Source: Brachypodium distachyon
Taxonomy: Eukaryota > Streptophyta > Magnoliopsida > Poales > Poaceae
Direction: 5' to 3'
NCBI RefSeq assembly: GCF_000005505.3
Contig: NC_016133.3
Span: forward strand, 19,654,001 to 19,718,000
Length of the DNA stretch: 64,000 bases
Both the position numbers and the translations under genes were made by a program. Shown piece after piece: positions 34,157 to 46,300 of the stretch (within the stretch, counting starts at the first letter, position 1; every line of letters begins with the position of its first letter). The notes beneath the pieces were generated by a model. That model worked only from the letters and a program-made list of their open reading frames with translations. It was not told where the DNA came from and did no database searches.

Positions 34157-36248
34157 GAGCATCTCTAGCAGGTCCTACATAATCTGAAACGAAAAAAAAC
34201 GCGTTTGCGGGGAGCCGAATCCGTGTTTTCCGGTGCAAAATTGACCCGGGCAGAACATCTCCCTCAAACCGGACTGGAAAACCAATTCGGGGCTGTTTTC
34301 GGGGTCTGTTCTGCCCGGGGCCTGCGAAACCGTAAATATGAATCGGAAAACAGAAAATCGACAGTTCGTCGGTTCACAAAATACTTGCGCGTCTAAGAAA
34401 CATAGCGCATCATCATAGTTGAATTAGAGTAATCAAGCAATATTGCCTTTCGGGGCAGCAGCGGCAACATGGGCGGGTGCTGCACGGCCGCAACTCTAGC
34501 TTGGCGGTGACGCTGCATGATCTCCTCCCTTTTCATCTGTACAAGTTCATCAAGGTCGTCATGACTTTGTTCTCCTCCGCCTCCAATTCCTTCGCCGCTT
34601 TGGTCTCCTCAATTGCAGTCTTGCGGGACTCGATCTTCGTCCTCTCTTCCTCGATTGCAGTCCGACATTCCTCCACTTTTTTCACCGATTGCCACTTCTC
34701 TGATTTCTGTGTATGCTTATTGTCGGCCAATGCAAGTTTGACCTCCAACTTCTTAGCCGCAGCAACCTCTTTCGATATCATTCCTTCCATCATCATCATC
34801 CAACTCGAGGAAGGCCCCTTTCTTCGGTAGTGTTTCTTCATCCCTCAATCTCCACTTCTCGCTATGCTCTAGAACCTTCCAACAATGGTGGAGTACGAAA
34901 GGCCGACCCTTTGATGCTGGCATTTGCTTGTATCTCTCCATTGCAATCCGGTCCTACGAAGCAAACAACAATCAAAATTGTGCAATCTCAAGAATAAAAC
35001 AAACATGTATTGGCTCAATTTCACTCACGTAGTCATCAATTGTGCAACCACTTGACGGTGCATTTCGTACTTTCTCCAAGCAACCACTCCATCAGATGCA
35101 ACATGTCTCGATGGTCTCAAAATAGACCTTGGAGTGACCTCAATGTGCGTGCCGAAGGAACTGTCATCAACCGATGAAACTTGTCCTTGATACTTTGCCA
35201 ATATTTCTTGCCGGTTTGATCATTTCCGGCCACGGCATCGAGTGAGACACTCTCCCAGGCTTTCATCAATGTGACGTCTTCGACATCTGGTTAATTGCTC
35301 GCCCGCTGAGCAGATTTCGGTTGGTATCCGTCGAATACCCCCTCTTCTATCTCCTCAAAATCATTCTCCTCTCCTCCCTCGGCTCCCTCGGCACCCAATC
35401 CAGTCTCATAATACTCTAAAGGCGCCGAATCGATGTTCACCGCATTCTCATCCAACAAATTGACATACAAAAAAATCAAAATCGAAGCTACGAATGGGAA
35501 GAAGATCGATTTAGCGAGCAAGGACACACATTTCGGCTACCCAAATCTGCAATGGTAAAAAAGGTTTACTTTGTCAGCGTTGGAGTATACACTGGAGACG
35601 CGTACGATTGCTGTGTCGGCGGGGCTGCCGCCGAAGGTGGGGGAGGAGGGGCAGGTCCTCTTCCCGACGTTGCCTTCTTCCGCTTCGTTATTTTCCCGTT
35701 GGGTGCGGCCGAGGAGTATGCGGGGACCATCACCGCCGCAAGGAAGGAGAGGAGCTGCCCGAGACACTCGCAGGGATGACCACTTGGCCCTGCCGCTTCC
35801 GTTTGGCCGCCACCAACACCGAATTCGGCAAAGCGACGGGCACGGTGCCGACGGGAGGAGGGAGATGAGGAGGCGCAAATTTGGCCATGGGATACACCCA
35901 GCCTTCCGATGGAGTTAGTGTGGGATGATTCTTGTGACTCCATCGCAAGATCTGACGGCGGGGTGGGGCCTGGCAGCGCGGCGGGAACTAGATCAGCGAC
36001 GGTGGTGACGGAGGGGAAGCAGCGGGTGCGAGCTGAAATTTCCCTCCCACCAATGCAGCCTGAGCGATGCGGTATGCCAGCGAATCCGATCTCCCTCATG
36101 CGTATATGGGGATTTTTGGCTCGCAGATTCGGGAACCCGAAAACTATTTTCGGATCGGGACATTTTTGCTTCGTTTTTTCCTCGCCGAACCCGCATACTG
36201 GCTGTTTTATTCGGATCAGAGCTATTTGCGTATCTGCTAAAGATGCTC
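34157..36248. mobile_element. PIF/Harbinger element lacking its transposase
   Basis: GAGCATCTCTAGCAGGTCC at 34157 is mirrored by the reverse complement of the right end, GAGCATCTTTAGCAGATACG, ending at 36248. This is the grass PIF/Harbinger terminus. Flanking trinucleotides are TTG and TTA, close to the family's TTA/TAA target. Inside is only a degraded Myb/SANT-like ORF1 on the minus strand; no DDE transposase is present. The right end lies 267 bp before the NHL start codon. Confidence 0.8.
34533..35943 (-). pseudogene. PIF/Harbinger ORF1 (Myb/SANT trihelix-like) remnant
   Basis: The likely start is at 35943 (MESQESSHTNSIGRLGVSHG). After a Pro-rich part (KKATSGRGPAPPPPP) and an acidic part (EENDFEEIEEGVFDGYQPKS), the Myb/SANT-like domain reads PDVEDVTLMKAWESVSLD and DQTGKKYWQSIKDKFH, with several stops and gaps. 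The C-terminal coiled coil (SVKKVEECRTAIEEERTKIE) matches the tail of Harbinger ORF1 proteins, which partner the transposase in DNA binding and nuclear import. Stops include TAA directly after AQRASN (35293-35291). It is non-functional. Confidence 0.7.
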
Positions 36249-36514
36249 TTAGGTCCACAAGGTACCTATATAGGAACGGTATATTTGAAATGGGAATTTG
36301 TAAAAAAAATTAAAAGCATGATTTTTCTTTTAAAAAAGGTCTTCCCCATCTCAACGGAAAAGAAAGAAGCAGGAGACAGCATAGCGCGCGCGAGGCTGGA
36401 GCGCGTGCCGCGGATTATACGCCCGGCCACCACCCGCTCCTCTCCCTCCATTTCTCGCCCCCCTCCGGCCCGCCCCGCCCGCTAATCCTCTCTCCGGATC
36501 GACCTCTCGCGCCC

Positions 36515-37255
36515 ATGGCGTACGACGGGGGCTCCTCCAAGCCGCCGCCGCCGCCGCGGTACGTGATGCTGACGGAGGAGTACGGCGCGGACTCGCTGGT
36601 CCCTCCCCCGCGCAACGGCCGGCGCCGCACCAGCGACGGCAACCCCGACGACGGCGGCGGCTTCTGCAGCTGCAGCTGCTGCTGCGCCTGCATCTGCTGG
36701 TGCTGCTGCTTCCTCTTCCTCCTCGTCTTCGCCGCCGCCGCCTCCGCCGCCTACTTCGCGTACCTCTACAAGCCCCGCGCCCCTTCCTACTCCGTCTCCG
36801 GCATCTCCGTGTCCCGCTTCGACGTCAGCGCCTTCGACCTCACCGTCTACGCCAGGCTCGTGGCCACCGTCCGCGCCGAGAACCCCAACGCCATGATCGG
36901 GATCGGCTACGGGGAAGGGTCCCGCACCGCGGTCTCCTACCGGGGCACCACGCTCTGCTCGGGCACGCTGCCGGTGTTCTACCAGGGGTACCGCAACACC
37001 ACGGTGATGGAGATCGCCATGGAAGGCAGGCACGGGTTCGGGTCCGGCCTGCAGAGCGCGCTGGAGGAAGGCGAGAAGGCCGGCCATGTCCCGCTGGATG
37101 TCTACGTCAGCGTGCCAGTCACGCTGCGGCTGGGGACGTTTGATCTCCGGCAGGTTACGGTGAACGTGCACTGCGCGCTCGTCGTCGACAGCCTCTCGCC
37201 CAAGAAGAAGCCGGCCATCAAATCGGCGCACTACTGGCCCTACGTAGAGTTTTGA
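36515..37255 (+). CDS. NDR1/HIN1-like (NHL, LEA_2) membrane protein
   Basis: An intact single-exon gene of 246 aa. The cytosolic N-terminus is Pro-rich (PPPPPRYVMLTEEY). A Cys cluster (CSCSCCCACICWCCC, about residues 51-65), a likely palmitoylation or metal-binding site, runs into one membrane span (FLFLLVFAAAASAAYFAYLY, about 66-85). The rest is an extracellular LEA_2/WHy-type beta-sandwich with the family segment RAENPNAMIGIGYG and repeated hydrophobic strands. NHL proteins sit in the plasma membrane and act in immunity and stress signalling; a specific role cannot be read here. Codon use is extremely GC-rich, as in many grass single-exon genes. The upstream region is cut by a Harbinger element 267 bp from the ATG. 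Confidence 0.88.
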   Translation: MAYDGGSSKPPPPPRYVMLTEEYGADSLVPPPRNGRRRTSDGNPDDGGGFCSCSCCCACICWCCCFLFLLVFAAAASAAYFAYLYKPRAPSYSVSGISVSRFDVSAFDLTVYARLVATVRAENPNAMIGIGYGEGSRTAVSYRGTTLCSGTLPVFYQGYRNTTVMEIAMEGRHGFGSGLQSALEEGEKAGHVPLDVYVSVPVTLRLGTFDLRQVTVNVHCALVVDSLSPKKKPAIKSAHYWPYVEF

Positions 37256-39250
37256 GATTCCCCTTTTGCTGCTTTAGTGTTTTTTTTTGGCGACTTCGGT
37301 TGACAGGGAGGAGAATTGTGTGGGAGAGAACACGTGAGGTTCTTCGGTTAGTGATTTACCCGTGGGGATTGGCAGGGATTATTGGGTGCCAACCCTCTCC
37401 AAACCCGAGGCCTACGGGGATGGGGAGAACTGAACGGGCCCGAAGAGTTTGGATTTGGATCATCCAACCAAAGCTTAGAGATTTGTGCAATCTTCCTGTG
37501 ACGGGAAATTTTCAATCCAAGTGCACGAAGCAAGGCTGGTAATGCCCATGTTCGAACCTGGACAAAAATTAGCTCACTAATTTTTTTTCTCGCGAAAGAA
37601 TCCTACGTTCTCAATCTTTAATCATCCCTCTGTTCCGATGTTCTAGCTTTTTCTTAAGAAACTTAAGTTGATCAAATTTATCTCTATCTCTGTTTCCACT
37701 GGTCTCTATCTCTATCTCTGCCAGTTCATGCACATTGATCAAACGGCCTGTATTCTTTTGTTCTCCACCCGGTAATTACGGGCTCTCCCGTCGCATCCCC
37801 CGCACCGCACGGCCCTATCCCGAAGCGTTTCTTTTTCTTTCTTCTTGATCCTCCACGCCGTCACATGTCTTCCTTCCCCTCCCTGACCCCAACCGCATGG
37901 ACGCTCCCTCCTCCTTCCCCTCCCCCGACGGCCATACTCCCTCCATATCCTTCCCCCGCATGGCTCCTCCTCCTCCAGCACATCCCCTCGAGGCCTCGAC
38001 CCCCCCCCCCCCCCCCTTCCTCTCAGCCCAGCTAATCGGGATCCACCCCTCCGATGCCATTGAGCTTGGTTCAGATAAGAAGGTAGCCATATTTATACTC
38101 TTGTAACTGTCTCCTCTCCTTTTCTCCCAAAGTACCTCCTGTGCGTCTGAGATTGTTTGACTGAATGGGAATCAAAGTGCTGATTTCAGAACTCGAACTC
38201 TGGTCACTAAGCATCAAATTTACAAGCCATGTTACATTGTTACTAAATCCAATTTAGCACTATTGCCCGCTTAATACTTTCAATCTGAATGCTCTTCTGT
38301 GCTTGGTTCATATTTAAACTAACAATTCTGAATTGAGTGATGTGTCGTGATAGTGCGAAACCACAATAGTTAAGCATTTTCGAGTTACAAATGCTTAATG
38401 ATGAATTCTATTTTCAGTTGCACGCATCCCAAGAAAGTATTCTTACTGCTTGTAGCTTGCTTAGGATGTTCTTTCTAGATTCTGAGTGGATTCCTTGATC
38501 AATCATTTTTACATGAGTAGAGTTTGAAGCCGTGGAAACAACTATAGAGACGAATGCATAAGTACATTTTACATACGTACGCTTTCTGTTTCTATTCATA
38601 GTGGATTCCTATCGAGTAACCATGCTTTTTCTTTGGCCCGTATTGGAAAAGAAAAATCTACAGCCTTTCATCTGTTTTCTACGGTACTTATCGTACATGT
38701 TTTTATCCGGGGTATATACCGTTGTTGTGTAAGATCATGGAGAATGCCTTGTACATTGATCAACCTGAGAGATTACAAGTTTTTGCTTGAAATGTATATG
38801 TGCCAAACCTATATTCTTCAGAGGACTGAAGAAATCATCTGAGAAGCGTCACTGTCAGAGCAGCAATGAGGGTCAATTGACTAAAATTTTGATCAGGCTT
38901 CGTATGGGATATTTCAGCAATAGAGTTACCATCATTTGTAAACATAATATTTTAGTCAGATGAGCAGCAGTAGCAAGGCGAATAACAATGTTGGGGTATC
39001 CTTTGTTTGACAAATTGTCAGTGTGCTTGAATAAAGTTTACGAAACATTATATGACTTCTGTTTTATGTAAATGTTCATCATTCTATGTGTAAGCTAATA
39101 ACTATGCCTGTGATGATGGATAGTTGTTGATTTTGTGTGTGTTTGTAATACACCTAATTAAGGGGAGATCGTGCACGTGCAATATTTCTAGTAAATAAAA
39201 ACTACCAACATCTACAACCCTCTAAATTAGTTTTATCAAATCCATTATGA
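37256..39250. other. intergenic; microsatellite and C-tract
   Basis: 3' flank of the NHL gene, then non-coding DNA. A TCTATCTCTG-type microsatellite lies at about 37678-37725 and a 17-C homopolymer at 38000-38016. A Pro/Ser-rich frame at 37897-38106 ends at a donor-like AAGAAG/GTAGCC but has no partner exon. Confidence 0.4.
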
Positions 39251-39252
39251 TA

Positions 39253-39577
39253 TACTCCCTTTGTTTCCTAATACTCCCTCCGTCCTGAAATAAGTGACGT
39301 GGATTTGTATAAGAATCTATATAAAACCACGTCGCTTATTTTGGGACGGAGGGAGTATTAAAAGTTCCAAGTTTGCCTTAAGTCAAACTTCTTAAAGTTT
39401 GATCAAATTTATAGAAAAATGTATCAACATCTACAATAGCAAATACGTATACTACGAGTATATCACGCTGGATTTAATAAAACTAATTTGGAGTTTTAAA
39501 TGTTGGTAGATATTCTATAAACTTGGTGAAACTTTAAAAAGTTTGACTTAGGACTTCTTATATTTAGGAACATAGTG
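39253..39577. mobile_element. older MITE interrupted by a Stowaway
   Basis: Left TACTCCCTTTGTTTCCTAA and right TTCTTATATTTAGGAACATAG are diverged inverted ends. The element also carries CTACCAACAT/AATTAGTTTTAT blocks seen in inverted form at about 39205-39250. The 86-bp Stowaway sits inside it near the left end. Confidence 0.55.
39272..39357. mobile_element. Stowaway MITE, 86 bp
   Basis: TACTCCCTCCGTCCTGAAAT and the inverse ATTTTGGGACGGAGGGAGTA form near-perfect ends with TA duplication, and ACGTGG/CCACGT extends the hairpin. Confidence 0.9.
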
Positions 39578-39579
39578 AG

Positions 39580-40342
39580 AATATCTTAATACAAATTTAA
39601 TATCTTAGATGTTTATACTTTTTTTTTATAAACTTGGTTTATGATGTTGTTCGGTGGGTCCATTTAACACATTCTTACTTTTCTTACACACCGGTGAATT
39701 TTAAATTTTGGTAAGATTTTCAAAGACATGACACAAAACAAGCGCATAGCAAAACAAATCCATCAGGAAAGGTGAGGGGAAAAAGAAATATGCGATAAAA
39801 AACATTGACTCTTTGTACAACATCAAATATATAAAGTCAATTTTAAGACATAACCAATTGTACTTGATACTTTACCGTTGACTCGTGACGTGGATAATAA
39901 ATATTGACTTTACAATTGTGGATGTCCTAAAGACAAATTAATTTGTTTTATTAAAAAAATATTTTTACTATTAAACCTGGCATGATATATATCTTCATAT
40001 ATACGTATTTCATATTAGCACATTTTTCTATAAATTTGAACAAACTTTAATTATTTTTGACTTAGGACAAAAATAAAACATCTCATAAAAAAGAATGGAC
40101 AAGTATCAATAACAAAAACTGTAAAACCACGGGACACCTCACACTTGCCTACAATAACGAGAACGCTCCTGCTCTTATCCCCTCCCAGTTTGTCAATCTT
40201 CTTCAGTGTCCAGCTCCAGCAGCATCCTCCCCTCCACTCCCCCCTAAAACCCCAACGCCCTCCGCCACTCCTTCTATCCTCAGATCAGATGGTGGAGGTG
40301 GCCACACGTGGAGAAGAGACCTCGTCCCAGTGATGCGCTGCC
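39580..40342. other. intergenic and promoter of the RNase E/G-like gene
   Basis: AT-rich DNA with MITE-like debris; the last 200 bp become C-rich, as expected for a leader. No second gene. Confidence 0.4.
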
Positions 40343-43300
40343 ATGGCCGCCCGTGCACTGGGCCCACCGCCTCCGCCTCCACTTCCCCCTCTCGGCACCA
40401 TGCGGGCGCCCCCGCGCGCTACTGATGCCACCGCGCCGCCGCCGCCCCATGGCTACCGGCGTGGCGCAACCGGTCTCACCTCAGCGCTGACTGGTAACCG
40501 GGGAAGGTCTGTTCCTCAGTTCCTGGATTACGTCCTCTGTTGGTCGTGTGGATATCGTGCTGATACCGAGTCTGTGCTGTGTGGTTTTAGTGGCTTGCTT
40601 CTGTCCATGTTTCTCACCAATTGGCACATTGACTGTTCAGAGGTCCTCTCTGGATGCTCGACTCGTTGCGAGTCAATTCTTGAATCTTAAGTTTGTGGAA
40701 TGGTCCTGAAACAGTGTTTAGCAAATTCTACTCTTATTATCATTATTATATCGATGCAGTAAAATGAGGTCATGGATTGTTCTTAATTTTAGTGGCCAGT
40801 AGAATGGTATTCTAGTTTGCTTGGGTGAACAGGGGTTTCAGTTTCGTGTGTCTATTGATCATCTGGTTGATGTCAACTCATATTACTTCAGGCACATTTT
40901 GTGTTCAGTGCAATTGACAGAAGCTCTTAGAGGCAATCTTCAAGTGGAAGCAAACTCGTCTCATGCCCCTACGGCATTGATGTCTACTGGACGTGGTAAT
41001 TTCTTTAGTTTAGGTGTAACTACATTTGAATGTGTCTTAGTTTCTTTTAGGCACTATATGCAATGAAAGTCAAGACAAAGATGGTTTCGTTACTTGAAAC
41101 TTTATACTAGGTAGTTTGGCAAAATCTTGGAATTGTAGGCTGTAACTACGGGATTTTGTTGTTTGGTTATGTGAATTTACAATCTGTTGTGCCAATAAAA
41201 GGTGTACATTAATTGTGACAAGCTGTTCAACTTTTTAGCTTGCTGGAAATTCTCACTTATTCTGTGTCCTAATAACTGTGATTAGATGTGTTGAAATGTA
41301 GAATCACCAGCCTTTTCAATCATTTAACCAATAGAGGTAACTTGGGAAGAGAAATGCCAAACTTGACATATTCTGTCACAGATGATACCACTAAAAAATT
41401 ATTTACTTCTGATATGGAGGGATAAATCTTAGCAAACAAGTGTATACATTTCAAATTTTTGTCATACTTTTATTTACAATTCCAGTGTGCACATCTTTGT
41501 TTCTCAAAGTGTAAATCTGTTAATTTTCTAATAGTAAAATCGTCCGTTTTATTAATTATCAATTTGTACTTTTCCTATTACCTTTAAGGTTGAAAAGCAT
41601 GCACATCTAAAGTAGCTTACCACATAGTATATATCTAAAGTTTATATCATCACCAGTTGGTTTCTTACAGATGACTCAGCCATAACCTGTAAAGGATTCT
41701 GTATGATATCATGGAACCTGAAAGCAGATGTTCCAGATGGTTATGTAATCTTTGTAACAGGAGATCCAGTAACCCTGGGTTGTTGGGAACCTGATATGGC
41801 TGTTCAGTTGGCTCCTTCTGTTAAAAGTAGCAATGAATGGACGGCTGAAATAAAGGTAATTCCTCCCCCAACAGAAATTACATTGTGTCAACCACTCAAG
41901 TTAGGTACTATCCTTCGGCCTTGTGCTAAACTTTCTACTCCCTCCGATCCTAAATTGTTGTCGAAATATTACATGTATCTAGATGCTTTTTAAGAATAAA
42001 TACATCCATATTTGAACAAATTTGAGTCAAGAATTTAGGATCAGAGGGAGTATATCATCTAAACGAGGTGACATGGAAAATTTATATTTCACGTGGCATG
42101 CTACGATTGGTATGGTCAAGAAGCAGGAAACAAACTAGACCTATCAGGCTATCACCTACGAGTACATGACTACGAGTGAATTTAGTGTTCGAGAAGAGAT
42201 ATTGCTTAATACATAAAATATGCCTCTGTTTGGATGGGTATTGCCCCTTCTGTATCAGGCTATGGTTGGTATGCCTCTGTTTGGATGAGTTGTATGCTGT
42301 GGTCTTCCAAGAGAACAACTAAAAGTTGTAGTGACATTTATCAGCATATTATAATAATTGGCTAATAGATCTGGTCGTTCAATTCAATTGTTTTGCATTT
42401 TAGTCTGTTCCTATCCTTAATTTCTTTCATGGTGTTAGCATTGAGATCATAATCTTCTGTGGGTAAATTGTTCTTTCCTTTCTACCATGGTGCATTAAGA
42501 TGTTAATAACTTCTCTTCTGTGGGTAAAATATTCTTACACACGGATGTATGCTTTTTCCCCAAAACTTCTAAGGTCAGGATGATCAACCATTTTCTTCTT
42601 AGCTTTATTTCTAGCTTGTTTCTTGTGTTTCGGTATCGTAAGAGTGCTCACCATTGAACATGTGCTCATGTCTTTGTGTTGTGTTTCTAGTTGCCTTGAT
42701 CTTCACATATTACATATGGTTACCAGTTGGCATTTTTCATTAAACAATTTTCCTCAACTGGATTTTGCTATTGTTTTATTTGTCGCTGTGTCTCTTTGAC
42801 ATCAAGAAAGTTAGATGATACCATATTGCCATTTCCCAACAAGATAATTTCAATTATTTGTGTGTCTGTCGCTATGTTAATGGTTTTACTTAGCACAGTC
42901 CTTTTGCTTATTGTTTTGTGGTACCAAGAACATGATGTTATATGGCACCTTTGGAGGATGAGAAACTTTCTGTATTTTCATCTGATACATTTTAGCTCAC
43001 CAATTTACAAACAGGTTTAGTTCAATAAGGGAATGTTTTGGTGTCAAATGCCATAGATAATTAATTAAATCTACATACCTGACCTTTTCTTTGTGATTAT
43101 TATAAACATGTGGTGATTTCAACTTCTTAGCCCTTATTTCTTGACCTGTACATGCTTCCAGGTACCATATGGGGTGCACTATAGGTATAACTATTTTGTT
43201 CGTGAGGAAAAAGGTTCTTCTAATGATATCATATGGAGGCCTGGTCCTGAGTGCTCCTTATCGATACCTTCAGTTAGCAGGAAAAAACATGTCATTGTTG

Positions 43301-46300
43301 TGAAGGATCTTTGGATGAAAACCAGTGTGACAGGTATTCCCTCTCCTTCCTGGGGATCATGGCTGATGGAAGCAGATTTTCTTGAAGATCGATTTGTTGA
43401 GAGTGAGAAGCGTGAGAGCACTGTGAAAGCCCACTCTGTTATCGATTTGGTGGAGCGAACTTCATCTGTAGGTAATGTTGCACTACCAAACATGTTCATA
43501 TAATAGCTATTAATTTAGGTTCCCTTGGAGTTGCTCAACACTTAAATGTTTCCAGTTGATTGGCAGGTGAGCATATTATACTAAGACTTGGAAATGGCAC
43601 GCCTTTACAAGCAAAGCATATATCAGAGACAGAGAGCCCACTCATCAGTGTCAATGATGATTTTACTGTAGTTGATAAACCAAATGCAATTAAAACAAGT
43701 GTGAACCAACTTGGTGGAACTCAGCCTGTTGAGGAGCCATGGATTCTTGGACCTATGGTCTCAGCAAAGAACTCTGTTGTGCCAGTCAAACACAAAAAGG
43801 ACAGGAAGAAGTTTTTGAATAAGGAACATGATCCAGGTGAAGTTGCTGAAAACATGCCTGAACAGTATCAGCCTGTGGAGGAGCCATGGTTTTTTCAATC
43901 TTGGGCGGTAGCAAAGAGAACTGGAGTTAAAACGAAAGGAAAAATAGAAGCGAAAGATAGTACAAAAAAGTATAGGAAAATGGATAAGCCCCCAGCACCT
44001 TCGGAGGCGGATACACCCTCCACCAGTGAACATTCATCAAGAGTCATATTAATTAACTCCTCTATCTGTACCATGCAGAGAATTGCAGTATTGGAAGATG
44101 GGAAACTAGTTGAACTCTTGCTGGAGCCCATAAAAAATACTGTACATTGTGATAGTATTTATTTAGGTATAGTAACAAAACTTGTTCCTCATATGGGAGG
44201 TGCTTTTGTAGACATTGGAATTTCGAGACCTTCTCTGATGAGCATAAAGCAAAACCGTGATCCTTTTGTGTATCCCCAAATAGTTAAGGACAATAAAGGA
44301 GGTACTGCTAATGATTCTGATTATAATGATGAGAGCCTTCCAACATACGACGACGATGATGATATTGCAGATGAGGAATTTGCAGATGAAGAGAATGATG
44401 ATGATTCAGCAACATTTCTGGCTCACAATGTTACTGAAAATGAACAAGGCATGGATTTCGTGTCCCACTCTAAGATGAAGATGATTGATAGTGCTGAATT
44501 CGAAAGTGTATCTGCTTGTGATGACGAAAAGGATGATGAAACTGATGATCACGTGGAAGATGAATACAACGATGATCTTGTGCCAGGAGATCAGTCAGAG
44601 ATCTCTAATGATATTAAGACATTATCTTCCATTCAACATGCGTTGAGGGAATCAAATGATGATACAAATGGATGTAGGTGGTCTCAAGTTCGCAAGGGCA
44701 CAAAAGTTATGGTTCAAGTTGTCAAGGAGGGATTGGGTACAAAAGGTCCCACATTGAGTCCCTTCCCATGCTTAAGAAGCCGATTTTGGGTATGTAAGAT
44801 TAACATAGTTAGCTAGTTCTCTTGCCCTTTGAGTATCATTCTTTTATTCAAAGGAAATGTCTGGAGTAACAGAACAACCTTCATTTCATCTTAGCCAGAA
44901 AATTAAGATCTAACTTCAAAATTATGACTGCGGGTTTGATTTGTGTGGAACTTACATTTTCAATGCTTTATAATCTTGTTTGCTATTGGTAGTTTGGTAC
45001 AACTGCCCCAGAAAACATATGTGTCCCGATCTCTATTGTTATCCTTCAATATCAACTACAATCTAGCTAGTCCAGAAAATGAAAATTTGCAACTACCTGT
45101 ATCTGCAACCTGCTGCGAAAATGCATTTTGTGCACTTGAAAAATAAATAATCCAAGATGCTATAAGATGTGCACTTGCAGCACATACTATAACAAGTTAG
45201 TTACTGCTTGAGTGTAAGAAACCTTTTCAATTTTGATCTGTAAAGAAGCATTGATGCTAAGATAACCTGGAGTACTGTCCGTTAAGAGCATTTGGGATGA
45301 TAATTGAATATTATAGTGACATCACCGAGGAGCTATTTATATGAGGGGTATTTCTTTACTCCTATAAAGAGTCAATCAGTGGCGGTGGTCTATCACTTGC
45401 TCCTCATCTCCTTTTATCTATACTCCTATAAAGGAGTCAATCTGTGGCGGCGGTCCGTCACTTGCTCCTTCACCTCCTTTTGATGTAAAAAAAAAACTTC
45501 TCAGCCTTTTAATGTAATCAACTGAATGTATTCCAAAAGACTAAGATGGTGGTGATGTTAGAAACAAAAGTTAAGATAGATTTACTAGCAAGTGTTACTG
45601 ATATATAATAATGGTTTTCTAATCTAATTTATTGGTAACGAGTAGTCTAATTTGTTTTATCTGTAGCAACGAACGGGTATCTATACTCATATAAAAGAGT
45701 CAATCGGTGGTGGCGGTCCGTTTATCACTTGCTCCTTCACCTCCTTTTAATGTTAAAAAAACTTCTCACCTGTCTAATGCAAGCAATTAAATCTATTCCA
45801 AAAGAATAAGATGGTGGTGATGTTTCTCACCAAAGTTGGCATAAATTTACTAGCAAATGTTACTAATATATAATAATGGGTTTTAATCTAATTTATATTT
45901 TCTTAGATAATGTAATCTAATTTATCTGTAAGGAGTAGTCTAATTTGTTTTATCTGTAGCAACGCAGAGGTATTTGGCTAGTTGATCTAAATACTAAAAC
46001 TATCCAGAAATAACCCTGAAGCAACTGAGATTCAGCACCTTGAAATCCATGATAAGTTTACCATGCCATATATTTTGCTGATAAATACTGTTATGTGTAC
46101 AACATTTTCCTCAGCTACCTATCTGTATATTCATCGGCATGATTTTCTTATGATTAATTGTTGTTTTCTATTATACCCTAAATAAGAGGCTATGGTACGG
46201 TTCTCAGGAAGAAGTATTTTAACTTTGGAATGGCCCTTCCACATTTGCTTGCAGATATTAGTTTCCCGCGGTAATAAAGTTGGAGTGTCAAAAAAGATTA

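Noticed and set aside
35566..36258. 230-codon minus-strand frame starting at the Harbinger terminus
   Set aside because: The first 100 codons run through the terminal repeat; only the part from 35943 resembles ORF1.
36482..37231. 249-codon open frame on the minus strand
   Set aside because: Antisense shadow of the very GC-rich NHL gene; Ala/Gly/Val-rich without a domain.
37897..38106. Pro-rich first exon of a gene
   Set aside because: Has a donor-like site but no downstream exon with a recognisable domain before the RNase E/G gene.
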